Shown here one piece after another: positions 22,657 to 31,480 of a DNA stretch of 44,761 nucleotides. Every line of letters begins with the position of its first letter. Within the stretch, counting starts at the first letter, position 1. The stretch lies in contig CALBSQ010000250.1 in NCBI GenBank assembly GCA_937967325.1, positions 1 through 44,761 of the forward strand, read 5' to 3'. The translations under genes and the position numbers were made by a program. The notes beneath the pieces are model-generated. The model searched no databases and was not told the origin of the DNA. It saw nothing but the letters and a program-made list of their open reading frames with translations. This stretch comes from an uncultured Chloroflexota bacterium (GTDB taxonomy: Bacteria > Chloroflexota > UBA4733).

Positions 22657-24096
22657 CTATTGCGAGGAGCCTGAAGGGACGGACGGTTGGGGCAGCAGCT
22701 TGGGAGGCGATGCTGCGCCGGCTGGAGCCTGTGGTGTCGTCGTGGCGCTTGGCGGCGTGATACGACCGTCGAGTACGGCCTCTGCCCCGGCGAGCTGAGG
22801 GTCGCGTCCGGCGGCGAGATCGGCCAGGCTCATCGCAACGGTGACGTCGGGCGTCACCCCCGCGCCATTGAGCACCCGATTCTGCACGGGCGTCTGCACA
22901 CGGTCGGCCGCGTATTCGATGGCCGAGCCGTCGGCGAGCGCGTGGACTTCGCCCACCGCCACGCAGCCGGCCGAGCGCGACCCCACCACGGAGCCTTGCT
23001 GCTGCTCCTGCACGGCGGCGGCGAAGATCTCGCTGGCCGAGGCGCTGCCGTTGTTGATGAGCACGACCAGCCGGTGAGGAGCCGCGACCGCGCTGCCGCT
23101 GGCGTTAATGGTGTCGGTGTGGCCGGCTCGATTTTGGAAGTGCGCCACCGGCCCCCGCGGCACGAAGAGGCTGACCGCCTCGAGTAAGGACTGGACGGTC
23201 CCGCCCGAGTTGTCGCGGAGGTCGACAATCCAGAGTTTGGCCTGCCTCTGCTGGAATTGCTGCAGAACCTGCTGCAGCTCCTGCGGCATCTCCGGCGTAA
23301 AGCTATAGATGTGGGCGTAGCCGATCTCGTTACCGGCGCTATCGGTGACGGTCCCGGCGTTGAGCGCCGGCGGCGTGACGTCCCGACGGGTGATCGAAAA
23401 GTGCAGATTGCCGGCGCCGGTTCGCTGGATGTCGAGACTCACCACCGTACCGACTGGACCGCGGATAAGCGTGACGACGTTGCTGGCGCTGAGCCCCTGG
23501 ATGTCTTTCCCGTTCACCCGCACGATGGCGTCGCCGGGATGGAGGCCCGCCTGGGCCGCGGGCAAGCCGGCGAAGACTTCACCGATCAGTGGGGTCGAGC
23601 CGGGCCGATCCTTGAGGGAAGCGCCGATGCCGCCAAACTGGACCTTCCCCTGGATTTCGGCTTGCTGTTGCTGATATTCGGACGGCGTAAAGAAATTGGT
23701 GTGGCAGTCGTTGAGGCTCTGGGTCATCCGCGTGATCGCGGTGTAGGCGATGGCCGTCGGATCGACCTGAGGGAACTGACGGGCGGTGAGCGTAAACTGT
23801 TGCGACAGCTCGCTGCGCACCTCTTTCTGGGTTCCCCAGAATGGCTCGTGGGGGAAGGCAGTTGCTGCCGCGCCGTTGCCCTGAGCCACCGCGTCCTGCA
23901 TGCCCGTCGCCGCGGCCAGCGCCAGGGTGGAGGGATCCAACCGCAGCACGTAGTCGTCCATCAGCGTGTCGTAGGCGGAAAGCACGAGCTGCGCCTGCGC
24001 CGGCGGGCCGTGGAAGCGCGGAACGGCAAGGAGACCGGGAGAGCACGCGCTCAGCAGCAAGGTGACGCAACAAAGGAGGGCGATGATTCGACGCAT
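22657..24096 (-). CDS. S41-family (CtpA-like) lipoprotein protease with PDZ domain
   Basis: About 479 residues. The lipoprotein signal is MRRIIALLCCVTLLLSAC. A helical N-terminal domain, a PDZ domain (FGGIGASLKDR then AAQAGLHPGDAIVRVNGKDI) and the S41 core follow (GYAHIYSF, WIVDLRDNSGG, VVLINNGSASASEIFAAAVQ with the catalytic Ser). In CtpA the general-base Lys comes next in 'GerTfGKGsvQ'; here it reads VVGSRSAGCVAVGEVHALA, with Cys where Lys is expected. The enzyme may use the alternative S41 catalytic layout or be inactive. The C-terminus (LNGAGVTPDVTV) is typical. ATG 24096 has GAGGTGG upstream. Outside the membrane; substrate unknown. Confidence 0.88.
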   Translation of the reverse strand: MRRIIALLCCVTLLLSACSPGLLAVPRFHGPPAQAQLVLSAYDTLMDDYVLRLDPSTLALAAATGMQDAVAQGNGAAATAFPHEPFWGTQKEVRSELSQQFTLTARQFPQVDPTAIAYTAITRMTQSLNDCHTNFFTPSEYQQQQAEIQGKVQFGGIGASLKDRPGSTPLIGEVFAGLPAAQAGLHPGDAIVRVNGKDIQGLSASNVVTLIRGPVGTVVSLDIQRTGAGNLHFSITRRDVTPPALNAGTVTDSAGNEIGYAHIYSFTPEMPQELQQVLQQFQQRQAKLWIVDLRDNSGGTVQSLLEAVSLFVPRGPVAHFQNRAGHTDTINASGSAVAAPHRLVVLINNGSASASEIFAAAVQEQQQGSVVGSRSAGCVAVGEVHALADGSAIEYAADRVQTPVQNRVLNGAGVTPDVTVAMSLADLAAGRDPQLAGAEAVLDGRITPPSATTTPQAPAGAASPPKLLPQPSVPSGSSQ

Positions 24097-24193
24097 GGCC
24101 ACCTCGTAGCACCTGTCAGTGGTCAGCCAGCGGTAATCAGCCGGAATTCGTAGCCGGTTGCGCACAAGCTCACGGGGCAGAGTATACCAGCCG

Positions 24194-26158
24194 CTACGAG
24201 CTCCGCACGTTGATCCTGACCACGCTACCCCGCGGCACCAGCGTGCCGGCGAAGGGAGTCTCGCTCTCCACCTGACCGACCTGCACCGAGGAATCGTGCC
24301 CGCTGTGGTTGACGAAGTCGGTCGACAGACCGCTGTCCTTGATCTTTGCCTGGGCGTCGCCTTCGGCGAGACCGACCACGTTCGGGACGGCGACCCTGTT
24401 CCCGGCGCTCACGGTGAGCGTGACGGTGCTGTCCGGCAAGGCCGCGGCGCTAGGGTTGGGATCCTGGCCGGTGACGATGCCTTCCGCCACCGTCTGGTTG
24501 GGTTGCTGCACGACCTTGACGCTGAAGCCGCGGGTGGCAAGCGTGGCGCGCGCCGTGAGGATGTTGAGACCCGTCACGGCGGGCACAGACACCGTAGGCG
24601 GTCCGCTGCTCGCCGTGATCTTCACCGTCGAGCCTGCCGGGACGATCGAGGCCGCATCCGGGTTCTGGGCGATGACGATCCCCGCCGGGACGGTGTTGCT
24701 GGGCTGGTCGTTCGTCCGCGCCGCGACGAATCCGGCCTGGCTAAGGATCTGGGTGGCGTCCGCCACGGTCTTGCCGAGGACCCCAGGCACGGCCGCGGTC
24801 GGGACGGCGGTGACGGTGGGCGAAGGGGGTGGAGATGGGGTGGCGACAGGAATAGGGGTCAACGTCGCGACTGGGGTCAACGTTGGTATCGTCGTGGCCG
24901 TAACGGGCGCCGCCGCCGTGGCCGTCTGGGTCGCGAAGTAGCCGGCGGTGGCGGTCTGCCCAGCCAGGGCAGTCTCCGTCGCGTGTGCCCCGCCAACCGT
25001 GGGCGTGGCGGGGACGCCGCCAAGCTGCCCCTGTTGGTCGATTCCCGGCGTGGGGGTGACCGTCGGCGGGCTGCCAGGCGGAGTCGCGGTTGGGATCACG
25101 GGCGCGGCAGTGCTCGCCAGAGGCGTGACGCTGGGTGTGACGCCGGCGAGACCGACGTTAGCCGGCGTCACGCCGTCGGCGGTCCCCAGCCAGATGGCCG
25201 TGGCGCCGACGCCGGCGATCAGCGCGCCTATGAGAAGCACGGCGATCAGGGGAAACCAGGGGGTTGAGCGACGTCGCCCAGCGCCGCGGCCGGTCCAGAT
25301 GGTAGCACCGGCGCGCACGGCTCCCGTGCCGGGCAACGCCCGCGTGACTGGAGCCGGGGGCGGCGTGCCATCGCCGGACAGATCCGATGTCCCCGCCGGC
25401 GCCAGAGGCGCGAACGCGCGTGTCGTCAACTGGGCCGCGCCGCGATACTCGCTCAGCGCCTGGCGCAGCTCGGCGAGCGTGCGAATCGACGCCCCGCGCG
25501 GGGCGATGGCCGCCAGCGCGATGGTCCGGAGGGTGGCGGGCAGGCCCGGCGGCAGGTCCGCGGCGCGGGCGATAGGGCGGTTGAGGTCGGCGACGCCCGG
25601 CGGCTGCATGGCCGCGACCAGCATGATGGCGATACGCTGGACCAGCGATTGCTCCGATGTAACAGGGAGAGCGCCGGACGCCGGTTGCACCTCCGCGGGA
25701 TGCAGCAGGAGGTTGCCGAGCTTGACGTGGTCTCCATCCTGCAGCAGCACACTCTCGGGTCCCAGCGGCTCAACCACGAGGTCGCGTTGGAGCGCGGCAG
25801 CCGTGGCCTGACAGAGACCGATGCCGAGCTCGACGACCTGCGTAATCGTAAAGGGCGGGCCGTGCTGGAAGCGTTGTGCCAAGGTCACACCCGTAGTGGG
25901 CTCGAGGACGGCGTAGACTCGACCATCATCTTCGCCCGTGTCGTACACGATCACCAGGTGCGGATGGTGCTCCACTGCCAGCATCTTGGCGCGCGCCAAG
26001 AAACGCGCCCGAACGTCGGCATCGTCCGAGCTGACGACCTCGATGGTAACGTCGCGGCCAAGGTGTTGGTCGTGGCCGGCATAAACCTGCTTGACGCCAT
26101 CATCGGCGATGAGCGGGCCGAGGTCATAGCGACCGGCCAAGAGCGCGCTGGCTGCCAT
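24194..26158 (-). CDS. PASTA-domain transmembrane pseudokinase (PknB-like)
   Basis: 654 residues in the layout of PknB kinases. Residues 1-260 are a kinase fold (LAGRYDLGPLIADDGVKQVY then HDQHLGRDVTIEVV). A Pro/Thr-rich linker, one transmembrane helix (FPLIAVLLIGALIAGVGATA), a long Thr/Pro stretch and three PASTA repeats follow (VPGVLGKTVADATQIL, VPAVTGLNILTARATL, VPNVVGLAEGDAQAKI). Every catalytic motif is lost: VAxK Lys is Glu40, HRDxKPEN reads VEPLGPES, DFG reads NLL. PASTA domains bind peptidoglycan or muropeptides, so this is probably a scaffold or sensor without phosphotransfer. It heads a run with the S41 protease (98-nt gap) and the phosphatase. Confidence 0.88.
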   Translation of the reverse strand: MAASALLAGRYDLGPLIADDGVKQVYAGHDQHLGRDVTIEVVSSDDADVRARFLARAKMLAVEHHPHLVIVYDTGEDDGRVYAVLEPTTGVTLAQRFQHGPPFTITQVVELGIGLCQATAAALQRDLVVEPLGPESVLLQDGDHVKLGNLLLHPAEVQPASGALPVTSEQSLVQRIAIMLVAAMQPPGVADLNRPIARAADLPPGLPATLRTIALAAIAPRGASIRTLAELRQALSEYRGAAQLTTRAFAPLAPAGTSDLSGDGTPPPAPVTRALPGTGAVRAGATIWTGRGAGRRRSTPWFPLIAVLLIGALIAGVGATAIWLGTADGVTPANVGLAGVTPSVTPLASTAAPVIPTATPPGSPPTVTPTPGIDQQGQLGGVPATPTVGGAHATETALAGQTATAGYFATQTATAAAPVTATTIPTLTPVATLTPIPVATPSPPPSPTVTAVPTAAVPGVLGKTVADATQILSQAGFVAARTNDQPSNTVPAGIVIAQNPDAASIVPAGSTVKITASSGPPTVSVPAVTGLNILTARATLATRGFSVKVVQQPNQTVAEGIVTGQDPNPSAAALPDSTVTLTVSAGNRVAVPNVVGLAEGDAQAKIKDSGLSTDFVNHSGHDSSVQVGQVESETPFAGTLVPRGSVVRINVRSS

Positions 26159-26504
26159 GGAGTTAGTAGCTCGCCGACGCGGAGGATACCGATTCCCGGC
26201 GCGCCAGCAGTGCGCGGGCAACTCCGCATGATCGGTTACAGCGAGCGCCGGTCGGTGGGCAATCGCCTACGTTCGCCACTCGGGCTCCGTGTCTAGCCGA
26301 CGCATCGGAACTGGCTTCACTGACGGCGGCAGCGGCGTCTCCTCGGGTTGCGTCGGACGAAGCGCCCTGTGCCCGCCGCATGCATTGTACCGGCCAGTGT
26401 TGCGAGCCGGACGCCGTAACATCTGGTCTGGTCCGACGGCGATGAACAGATTAGGCCACCCGGCGAGACGCCACGTACAATGCGCGGTGGAGGTATACGT
26501 CAGT
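26159..26504. other. Divergent intergenic region with two TACAAT boxes
   Basis: This 346-nt gap lies between the pseudokinase (minus) and the HAD phosphatase (plus). TACAAT at 26476-26481 could serve the HAD gene with a very short leader. Its mirror (ATTGTA on plus, 26384-26389) could serve the pseudokinase. Neither has a good -35. No gene or repeat is recognised. Confidence 0.35.
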
Positions 26505-27332
26505 TTGGCATATAAGCTGTTGGCCCTGGACCTGGACGGCACGCTCATTGGCAACGACTTGTTGGTGTCTGATCGTGTCAAAGGCGCGGTAGCGCGTGCT
26601 GAGGCCGCCGGGGTCCGCGTGGCCCTGGCGACCGGTCGTATGTACCGGGCCAGCCTCCCCTACGCCCACGAGCTGGCGATCATCACTCCACTGATCTGTT
26701 ATCAGGGCGCGCTCGTCCGCGGAGTTGACAACGACGACGTGATCTTTCATCAGCCCGTACCGTTGGAGTCCGCTCGCGAGGCGATCGCCGAGGCCAACCG
26801 GCTCGGCTTCGTGATCCTAGGCTACGTCGACGACTGGTGTTACGCAAGCCAGGACTCACCGGAGGCCCAGTTCTATGCCCGGCATTCTCGGGTCCAGCCG
26901 CGTTTCGTGGGAGACCTGCTGGCGTGGCTCACTACCGCTCCAACGAAGCTGGTCATCGTCAGCACGGCGGAACAAACGGACGTCAACGTGGCGCACTTCC
27001 GCGAGCGATTCGGCGACCGCCTGAATGTGACCAAGTCCTACCCGCTGTTCACCGAGATTATCCACCCCGACGTGTCCAAAGGCCGCGCGCTGGCGCGCCT
27101 TGCCGAGCTGGTCGGGGCGACGCGGGACGAGGTCGCCGCCGTCGGCGACAACCTGAACGACCTCGATATGCTCGTCTACGCCGGGCTCGGCATCGCCATG
27201 GGCAACGCAGCTCCGGATGTGAAGGCGCAGGCCGATTGGGTCTGCCCACCGGAGGCCGACGATGGCGTGGCCGTGGCCATAGAGGAGCGCATCCTGGCGG
27301 GGATACCGGATGGAGTTGCTGCAGGCGCGTGA
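26505..27332 (+). CDS. Cof-type HAD-superfamily phosphatase
   Basis: A 275-residue protein with the four HAD motifs: LLALDLDGTLIG (nucleophile and general acid Asp), VALATGRMYRASL (Thr of motif II), TKLVIVS (motif III Lys region is at VSKGRALARL) and VAAVGDNLNDLDML (motif IV acids). The C2-type cap and the K-G-x-A-L segment place it in the Cof/YkrA group, which dephosphorylates sugar phosphates or cofactors such as pyridoxal phosphate and FMN. TTG 26505 is chosen because GGAGG lies 11 nt upstream. Its 3' end overlaps the tsaC start by 23 nt, implying coupled translation. Confidence 0.9.
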   Translation: MAYKLLALDLDGTLIGNDLLVSDRVKGAVARAEAAGVRVALATGRMYRASLPYAHELAIITPLICYQGALVRGVDNDDVIFHQPVPLESAREAIAEANRLGFVILGYVDDWCYASQDSPEAQFYARHSRVQPRFVGDLLAWLTTAPTKLVIVSTAEQTDVNVAHFRERFGDRLNVTKSYPLFTEIIHPDVSKGRALARLAELVGATRDEVAAVGDNLNDLDMLVYAGLGIAMGNAAPDVKAQADWVCPPEADDGVAVAIEERILAGIPDGVAAGA

Positions 27333-27939
27333 TGCCGGCGGCGAGCCGAGCGCCGCGGCCGTGACGGCGGCCGTGGTCGCGCTTCGCCGCGGTGATCTCG
27401 TGATTCTTCCCACTGACACCGTGTACGGCATCGCCGCCGACAGTCGCGACACCGACGCCATCGCCCGGCTCTTCGCAGCCAAGCGTCGCCCCAGCGGCAA
27501 GTCGATCCCGTTGCTCGCGGCCTCTATTGAGCAGGCGTCTACCATCGCCGACCTGGCCAGCCCGCTCGTGCAGGGCCTGCTGGCCCGCGGCTGGCCGGGG
27601 GCGCTCACCGTGGTCGTGCGCGCAACCGTGCCAATGCCGGTGGGCGTCGTGTCTGGCAACACGGTCGCCGTGCGCGTCCCCGACGACGTCGTCGTCCGGG
27701 CGATCGCGGCCGCGCTCGGCCGTCCCCTGGCCGTCACCAGCGCCAACCGATCCGGCGAGGCCGCCGTGGCCACGTTCGCCGAGGCAGTCGCGCCGCTGAG
27801 CGACTGGGCCGCCGTGGCTCTCGACGGCGGCCCCTGCCCCGGCGGCGTCGCCTCCACGGTGGTGGACTGCACCGGCAGCCGCCCGGTCGTCCTGCGGCAG
27901 GGAGCCGTGGATGTGGCGGAGCTCTCAAGTCCGCTGTAG
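27310..27939 (+). CDS. tsaC: L-threonylcarbamoyladenylate synthase (YrdC/TsaC)
   Basis: A 209-residue single-domain YrdC protein. Signature segments are GDLVILPTDTVYGIAADS, LFAAKRRPSGKSIPLL (the K-R-P-x-x-K-x-x-P motif), GLLARGWPGALTVVV (W-P-G-x-L-T), VAVRVPDDVVVRAI and LAVTSANRSGE (S-A-N-x-S-G). It condenses threonine, bicarbonate and ATP to threonylcarbamoyl-AMP for the t6A37 modification of ANN-decoding tRNAs. It lacks the C-terminal Sua5 domain, so the TsaC form is meant. The start overlaps the HAD gene by 23 nt. The context does not suggest a special role. Confidence 0.95.
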   Translation: MELLQARDAGGEPSAAAVTAAVVALRRGDLVILPTDTVYGIAADSRDTDAIARLFAAKRRPSGKSIPLLAASIEQASTIADLASPLVQGLLARGWPGALTVVVRATVPMPVGVVSGNTVAVRVPDDVVVRAIAAALGRPLAVTSANRSGEAAVATFAEAVAPLSDWAAVALDGGPCPGGVASTVVDCTGSRPVVLRQGAVDVAELSSPL

Positions 27940-28123
27940 ACCGTTCCGAGGCAGTGTTTGCGCCGCAAGGCTCCTACATGGCCGTGCCGAACGCGGTGCT
28001 GACGACGAGACGGGCTGCGCCGCTCCGCCGATACGCCGGGAGAGATTGAGTGGTGCATCTGACAGGTTTGGGGAGCTTCGCGTGAGGCGTCGTCCCCCCG
28101 CCTGTCATCCTGGGCTTCCTAGT

Positions 28124-28231
28124 GTCATCCTGAGCGCAGCGAAGGCCCCCCGGCAGGACAGACCAGACGCCATGCGGTCCCGCGCAGCGCGGACGGCCCT
28201 GCCGGGGATCCTTCGCTGCGCTCAGGATGAC
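28124..28231. repeat. Palindromic dispersed repeat (MITE/REP-like) with 22-bp perfect arms
   Basis: Left arm 28124-28145 and right arm 28210-28231 are perfect reverse complements over 22 bp, starting GTCATCCTGAGCGC and ending GCGCTCAGGATGAC. The inner 64 bp holds a second imperfect inverted repeat (CCCGGCAGG near 28150, CCTGCCGGGG at 28198). A partial third copy of the arm (GTCATCCTGGGC) begins at 28104. The element lies in the 527-nt gap between tsaC and a small membrane gene, which otherwise holds nothing I can identify. There is no transposase; if mobile, it depends on one in trans. Confidence 0.8.
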
Positions 28232-28466
28232 AACGGGAGGGGCCACGCGACACTGGGAACTGCCTCGACCTTGGTAGATGCACCTTTTAGATGCCGCAAT
28301 GCGCGGAACTAACGGCTACAGGGTATGGTCGCCGCCGCCCCTGGCGTGGCACACTGGTAGCGGTTTCCTGTTGCTCGGCCTTCTACATGGTGGGGTTCGG
28401 CGCGACTGGGCTTGGATCGTCGCGACCGGCGCTGACGACCGGTATGAGTAGGAAGGCGCGAGCAGC

Positions 28467-28793
28467 TTGATTGAGACCTCGACAGCACCGGCCCCGACCA
28501 AAGGCCGCTTCTCGCGGCAACAGATCAGCCGGCGTCGATGGCTATTCATCGTCTTCGCCGCCCTGCTCCTGTCGGCGGAGCTCGACCTGGCGGCGGGAGG
28601 CTCGGCCTTTGCTTTCCACGGCGGCGGACCCAGCACGCTCTATGCGGTCGCCTTGCTCATCGGGTGTGGCTTGTCCGTGATCATCTCCGCGGGAGGGATG
28701 GCGCTGCTGGTCGTATCCGCGCGCCGGCAGCGCGGCCAGTCGTCGGCGACGGTCCATGCAGATCGAGGGCCGCTGTCGGTGGCGCGTCGGTAG
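28467..28793 (+). CDS. Small two-helix membrane protein, unknown
   Basis: 108 residues from a TTG start with GGAAGG 11 nt upstream. A charged N-terminus (RFSRQQISRRRW) leads into helix one (LFIVFAALLLSAELDLAAGG) and helix two (LYAVALLIGCGLSVIISAGG then MALLVV), followed by a basic cytoplasmic tail. Positive charges at both ends predict both termini inside. No family recognised. The hydrophobic pattern in a GC-rich frame supports real coding, but the start is weak. Confidence 0.5.
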   Translation: MIETSTAPAPTKGRFSRQQISRRRWLFIVFAALLLSAELDLAAGGSAFAFHGGGPSTLYAVALLIGCGLSVIISAGGMALLVVSARRQRGQSSATVHADRGPLSVARR

Positions 28794-28893
28794 ACGGCGT
28801 AGCACCGGAAGACGACTCATGCTCGCCGCGCCCGCGGCGACGCTCATTGAGCAGCGCGCCACGGGAAGCGCGGGGTTTCCGGCTGGGCGTCCG

Positions 28894-30129
28894 TTAGGTA
28901 ATGTCCAGCAGCGCTTCCTTGGGACCCTCGACGCGCTCGCCGCTCTTGATCATGTTCATCAGCTTGGCGCGACCCTTCATCTCGCCGATGAAGGCGCCGC
29001 CGACGAGGCGGTCGTCCTTGAAGAACAGCCGGCGGTAGGTGCGGGCCTGGTGGTCGCAGCGTTGCACGGCTTCGAGGCCGGAGTCTTCCTCACCGGTCAG
29101 ACCCATCACGCTCATCTTGGTGTCGAACAGCGTGCTGGTGTAGAGCGGGATCTCCACGTACACCTCACGCCGGCCCAGCATGGTCAGCGCCGCGCGCCGG
29201 CCCTGGGCAATGGAGTTGGCCCACGTGCCCAAGCGGTGGTGGCTGCCGATCGTGACGTCGTAGAACTCCGCCACGTCACCGGCGGCGTAGACATCGGGGA
29301 CGCTCGTCTCCAGATACTCGTTGGTGACGATGCCGGTGCGGGTCTCGACCGGCGTATCCTCCAAGATGTCCACGTACATCCGCAAGCCGAGGCCGCAGCC
29401 CACCATATCTGCCGATACCGATCGGCCGCTGCGCGTCACCACGCCGGTGGCGGCGCCGTTGCTTCGGCAGACGTGGTCGATCTCCTCGCCGTGGATGACC
29501 GTGACGTCGTGTGCTTGGGCGATCTCGTCGACTAGCGCTCCGCCTTCGGGGTCGAAGGTGCGGTGCAGGAAGCGCGGCCCGCGCATAATCCAGGTGCAAG
29601 GGACCTTGCGGATGGCGAAGGCGTCGGTCAGCTCGTAGGAGATGTAGCTCCCGCCAACGGTTACGGCCGACTTGGCACGATGGGCGTGGTCGGAAATGGC
29701 CTTGGAGTCGTCGAGCGTCTGAAAGTAGTAGACGTTGGCGCAGCCGTCCGCCCCCGGCGCCTGAGAAGGGCGCGGCGTGCCGCCGGTGGCAATCAGCAAC
29801 TTGTCATAGGGGAACGTGCCGGCGACATCGGTGCTGACCGTCTTTTCCTCGACATCGACGGCGGTCACCCAGGTGTTGAGGCGGAAGTCGATGCCCAGCT
29901 TGGCATGCTGCTCCGCTGAGCGCATCATCACCTTTTGCTCGGTCGCTTGCAGCTTGATGAAGGGGGGCAGCGAGACGCGGTTGTAGAGGGCGTACGGCTC
30001 ACCGGCGATGAGCGTGACGCAGGACGTGGCGTCCTGCTTGCGCAGGGTTTCGGCGGCGGTCGTTCCGGCCGCGCCGTTGCCGACGATCACATAGCGCGTC
30101 GGCCGGTCGGTAGGAGAGGCGTCAACCAT
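28894..30129 (-). CDS. FAD/NAD(P)-dependent oxidoreductase (pyridine nucleotide-disulphide class)
   Basis: A 411-residue flavoprotein. FAD-binding motif YVIVGNGAAGTTAAETLR lies near residue 13; LYNRVSLPPFI follows, then KLLIATGGTPRPS and an NAD-binding segment SAVTVGGSYISYELTDAF. The second FAD motif is VPDVYAAGDVAEFYDV, and the C-terminal domain begins near residue 320. The order matches rubredoxin/ferredoxin reductases and the N-terminal part of NirB-like nitrite reductases, which pass electrons from NAD(P)H to a small redox protein. The redox partner is not in view. The NAD motif GGSYIS deviates from GxGxxG by a Ser. Spaced 89 nt from the co-oriented dehydrogenase upstream. Confidence 0.9.
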   Translation of the reverse strand: MVDASPTDRPTRYVIVGNGAAGTTAAETLRKQDATSCVTLIAGEPYALYNRVSLPPFIKLQATEQKVMMRSAEQHAKLGIDFRLNTWVTAVDVEEKTVSTDVAGTFPYDKLLIATGGTPRPSQAPGADGCANVYYFQTLDDSKAISDHAHRAKSAVTVGGSYISYELTDAFAIRKVPCTWIMRGPRFLHRTFDPEGGALVDEIAQAHDVTVIHGEEIDHVCRSNGAATGVVTRSGRSVSADMVGCGLGLRMYVDILEDTPVETRTGIVTNEYLETSVPDVYAAGDVAEFYDVTIGSHHRLGTWANSIAQGRRAALTMLGRREVYVEIPLYTSTLFDTKMSVMGLTGEEDSGLEAVQRCDHQARTYRRLFFKDDRLVGGAFIGEMKGRAKLMNMIKSGERVEGPKEALLDIT

Positions 30130-30218
30130 CTACAGTTTGCTCTCAGCTTTCCAACACGCGTGCTCCGCCACGTGCCTATCCCGATCACGATACATCAAGG
30201 GGACGGCTACTGCATCCT

Positions 30219-31250
30219 CTACGCCAGCTCAAACATCGCCTTGACCCGCGTCGTGGTCGGGGTGGTGAGCTCATGGAAGATGCGCGGACCCTCGTCCAGG
30301 GAGACGCTGGACAGCCAGTGGGCGGTGGGGATGCGGCCGCGCGCCAGCAATTCGATGGCGGTGGCGAAGTCGTCGGGCGTGTAGGCGTAGGAGCCGTGGA
30401 GGGTCAGCTCCCGCACGATGGCTTCACGCAAGTCGAGCTCGCCGGCGCCGCGCTCGCCGGCGCCGCGCTCCAATCCGATGAATACGGCGACGCCGCCGTT
30501 GGCCAGCGCCGACACCGCCTGCTGGCGCGTCGCTGGTGTTCCGACGGCATCGATAGTCCAGGTGGCGCCGGAGCGGGTTTCGCTGCGCACGCGCTCAACC
30601 GGATCCTCCAAGCTGAGATCGATGGCGACGTCGGCGCCAAGCTCCCGGGCAACGCGCAGCCGATGGGGGTTGCGGTCGGAGATGAGCAACGGCGAGGCTC
30701 CGGCCAGCCGCGCGATCTGCAAGCAGAGCAGGCCGATGGGTCCGGCGCCGACCACGAAACAGGCGCCGAACTTGTTGCGCGGCGCCAGCGTCGCGACGTG
30801 GACGGCGTTGGCCAGGGGCTCGGCCAGCGCGCCAAGGTGCAACGGCATGCCGAGCGGCAAGGCGAAGACGTTGTCGACCGGGGCCGCCACCAGCTCCGCG
30901 AAGGCGCCCGGCAGATCGACGCCGATGATCTTGCGGCGAGTGCAGACGTTGGCGCGTCCGGCCCGACAGGGGATACAGCGGCCACAGGAGATGATCGGAT
31001 TGACGGTGACGAGCTCCCCCGGAGAAAACCCTTCCACCTCGCTGCCGGTGGCCATGATCGTGCCGGCCAGCTCGTGTCCCAGGATGAGCGGTGGACGCCG
31101 ATTGGCAGTGCGGCCCTCGAAGCCGTGCAGATCGGAGCCGCAAATGCCGGCGTAGTGGACGCGCACCAGGACCTCGTCGGGCCCGGGCGTCGGGGCTGGC
31201 ACGTCCTGCACCTCCATGCGGTGCGTCCCCGTGTACACCAGCGCCTTCAT
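30219..31250 (-). CDS. Zinc-dependent alcohol/polyol dehydrogenase (MDR family)
   Basis: A 343-residue medium-chain dehydrogenase. The catalytic zinc site is GICGSDLHGFEG (Cys) and LILGHELAGTI (His-Glu); structural zinc cysteines are CGRCIPCRAGRANVC. The NAD site is CFVVGAGPIGLLCLQIA, followed by LLISDRNPHRL, whose acidic residue indicates NAD preference. Close to sorbitol/threonine-dehydrogenase-like enzymes; the substrate is not determinable. ATG 31250 follows GAGGAG by 7 nt. A 15-bp tandem duplication at 30437-30466 adds GERGA twice in a surface loop (ERGAGERGAGELDL). Confidence 0.9.
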   Translation of the reverse strand: MKALVYTGTHRMEVQDVPAPTPGPDEVLVRVHYAGICGSDLHGFEGRTANRRPPLILGHELAGTIMATGSEVEGFSPGELVTVNPIISCGRCIPCRAGRANVCTRRKIIGVDLPGAFAELVAAPVDNVFALPLGMPLHLGALAEPLANAVHVATLAPRNKFGACFVVGAGPIGLLCLQIARLAGASPLLISDRNPHRLRVARELGADVAIDLSLEDPVERVRSETRSGATWTIDAVGTPATRQQAVSALANGGVAVFIGLERGAGERGAGELDLREAIVRELTLHGSYAYTPDDFATAIELLARGRIPTAHWLSSVSLDEGPRIFHELTTPTTTRVKAMFELA

Positions 31251-31480
31251 GCGGTCGCTCCTCGCTCCCAGCGGGTACGCCCGGCGAGTCGCCCAGGGGT
31301 AGCCGGAGGACCTGGCGGCTCGGGTTTCCTCCCGCGTTTGCTGCTGGCGCACCGTTGATTGCAGCATCGTGGATGTCCGCCCCTTACCGGCTCCCCATCA
31401 ACTTCCTGGCGGAAACCCGCCGATGAACACGGTACCATGCCAGGGGCCGGCGCTCAGCAGCAGCGAACAGGAACCAGTGG

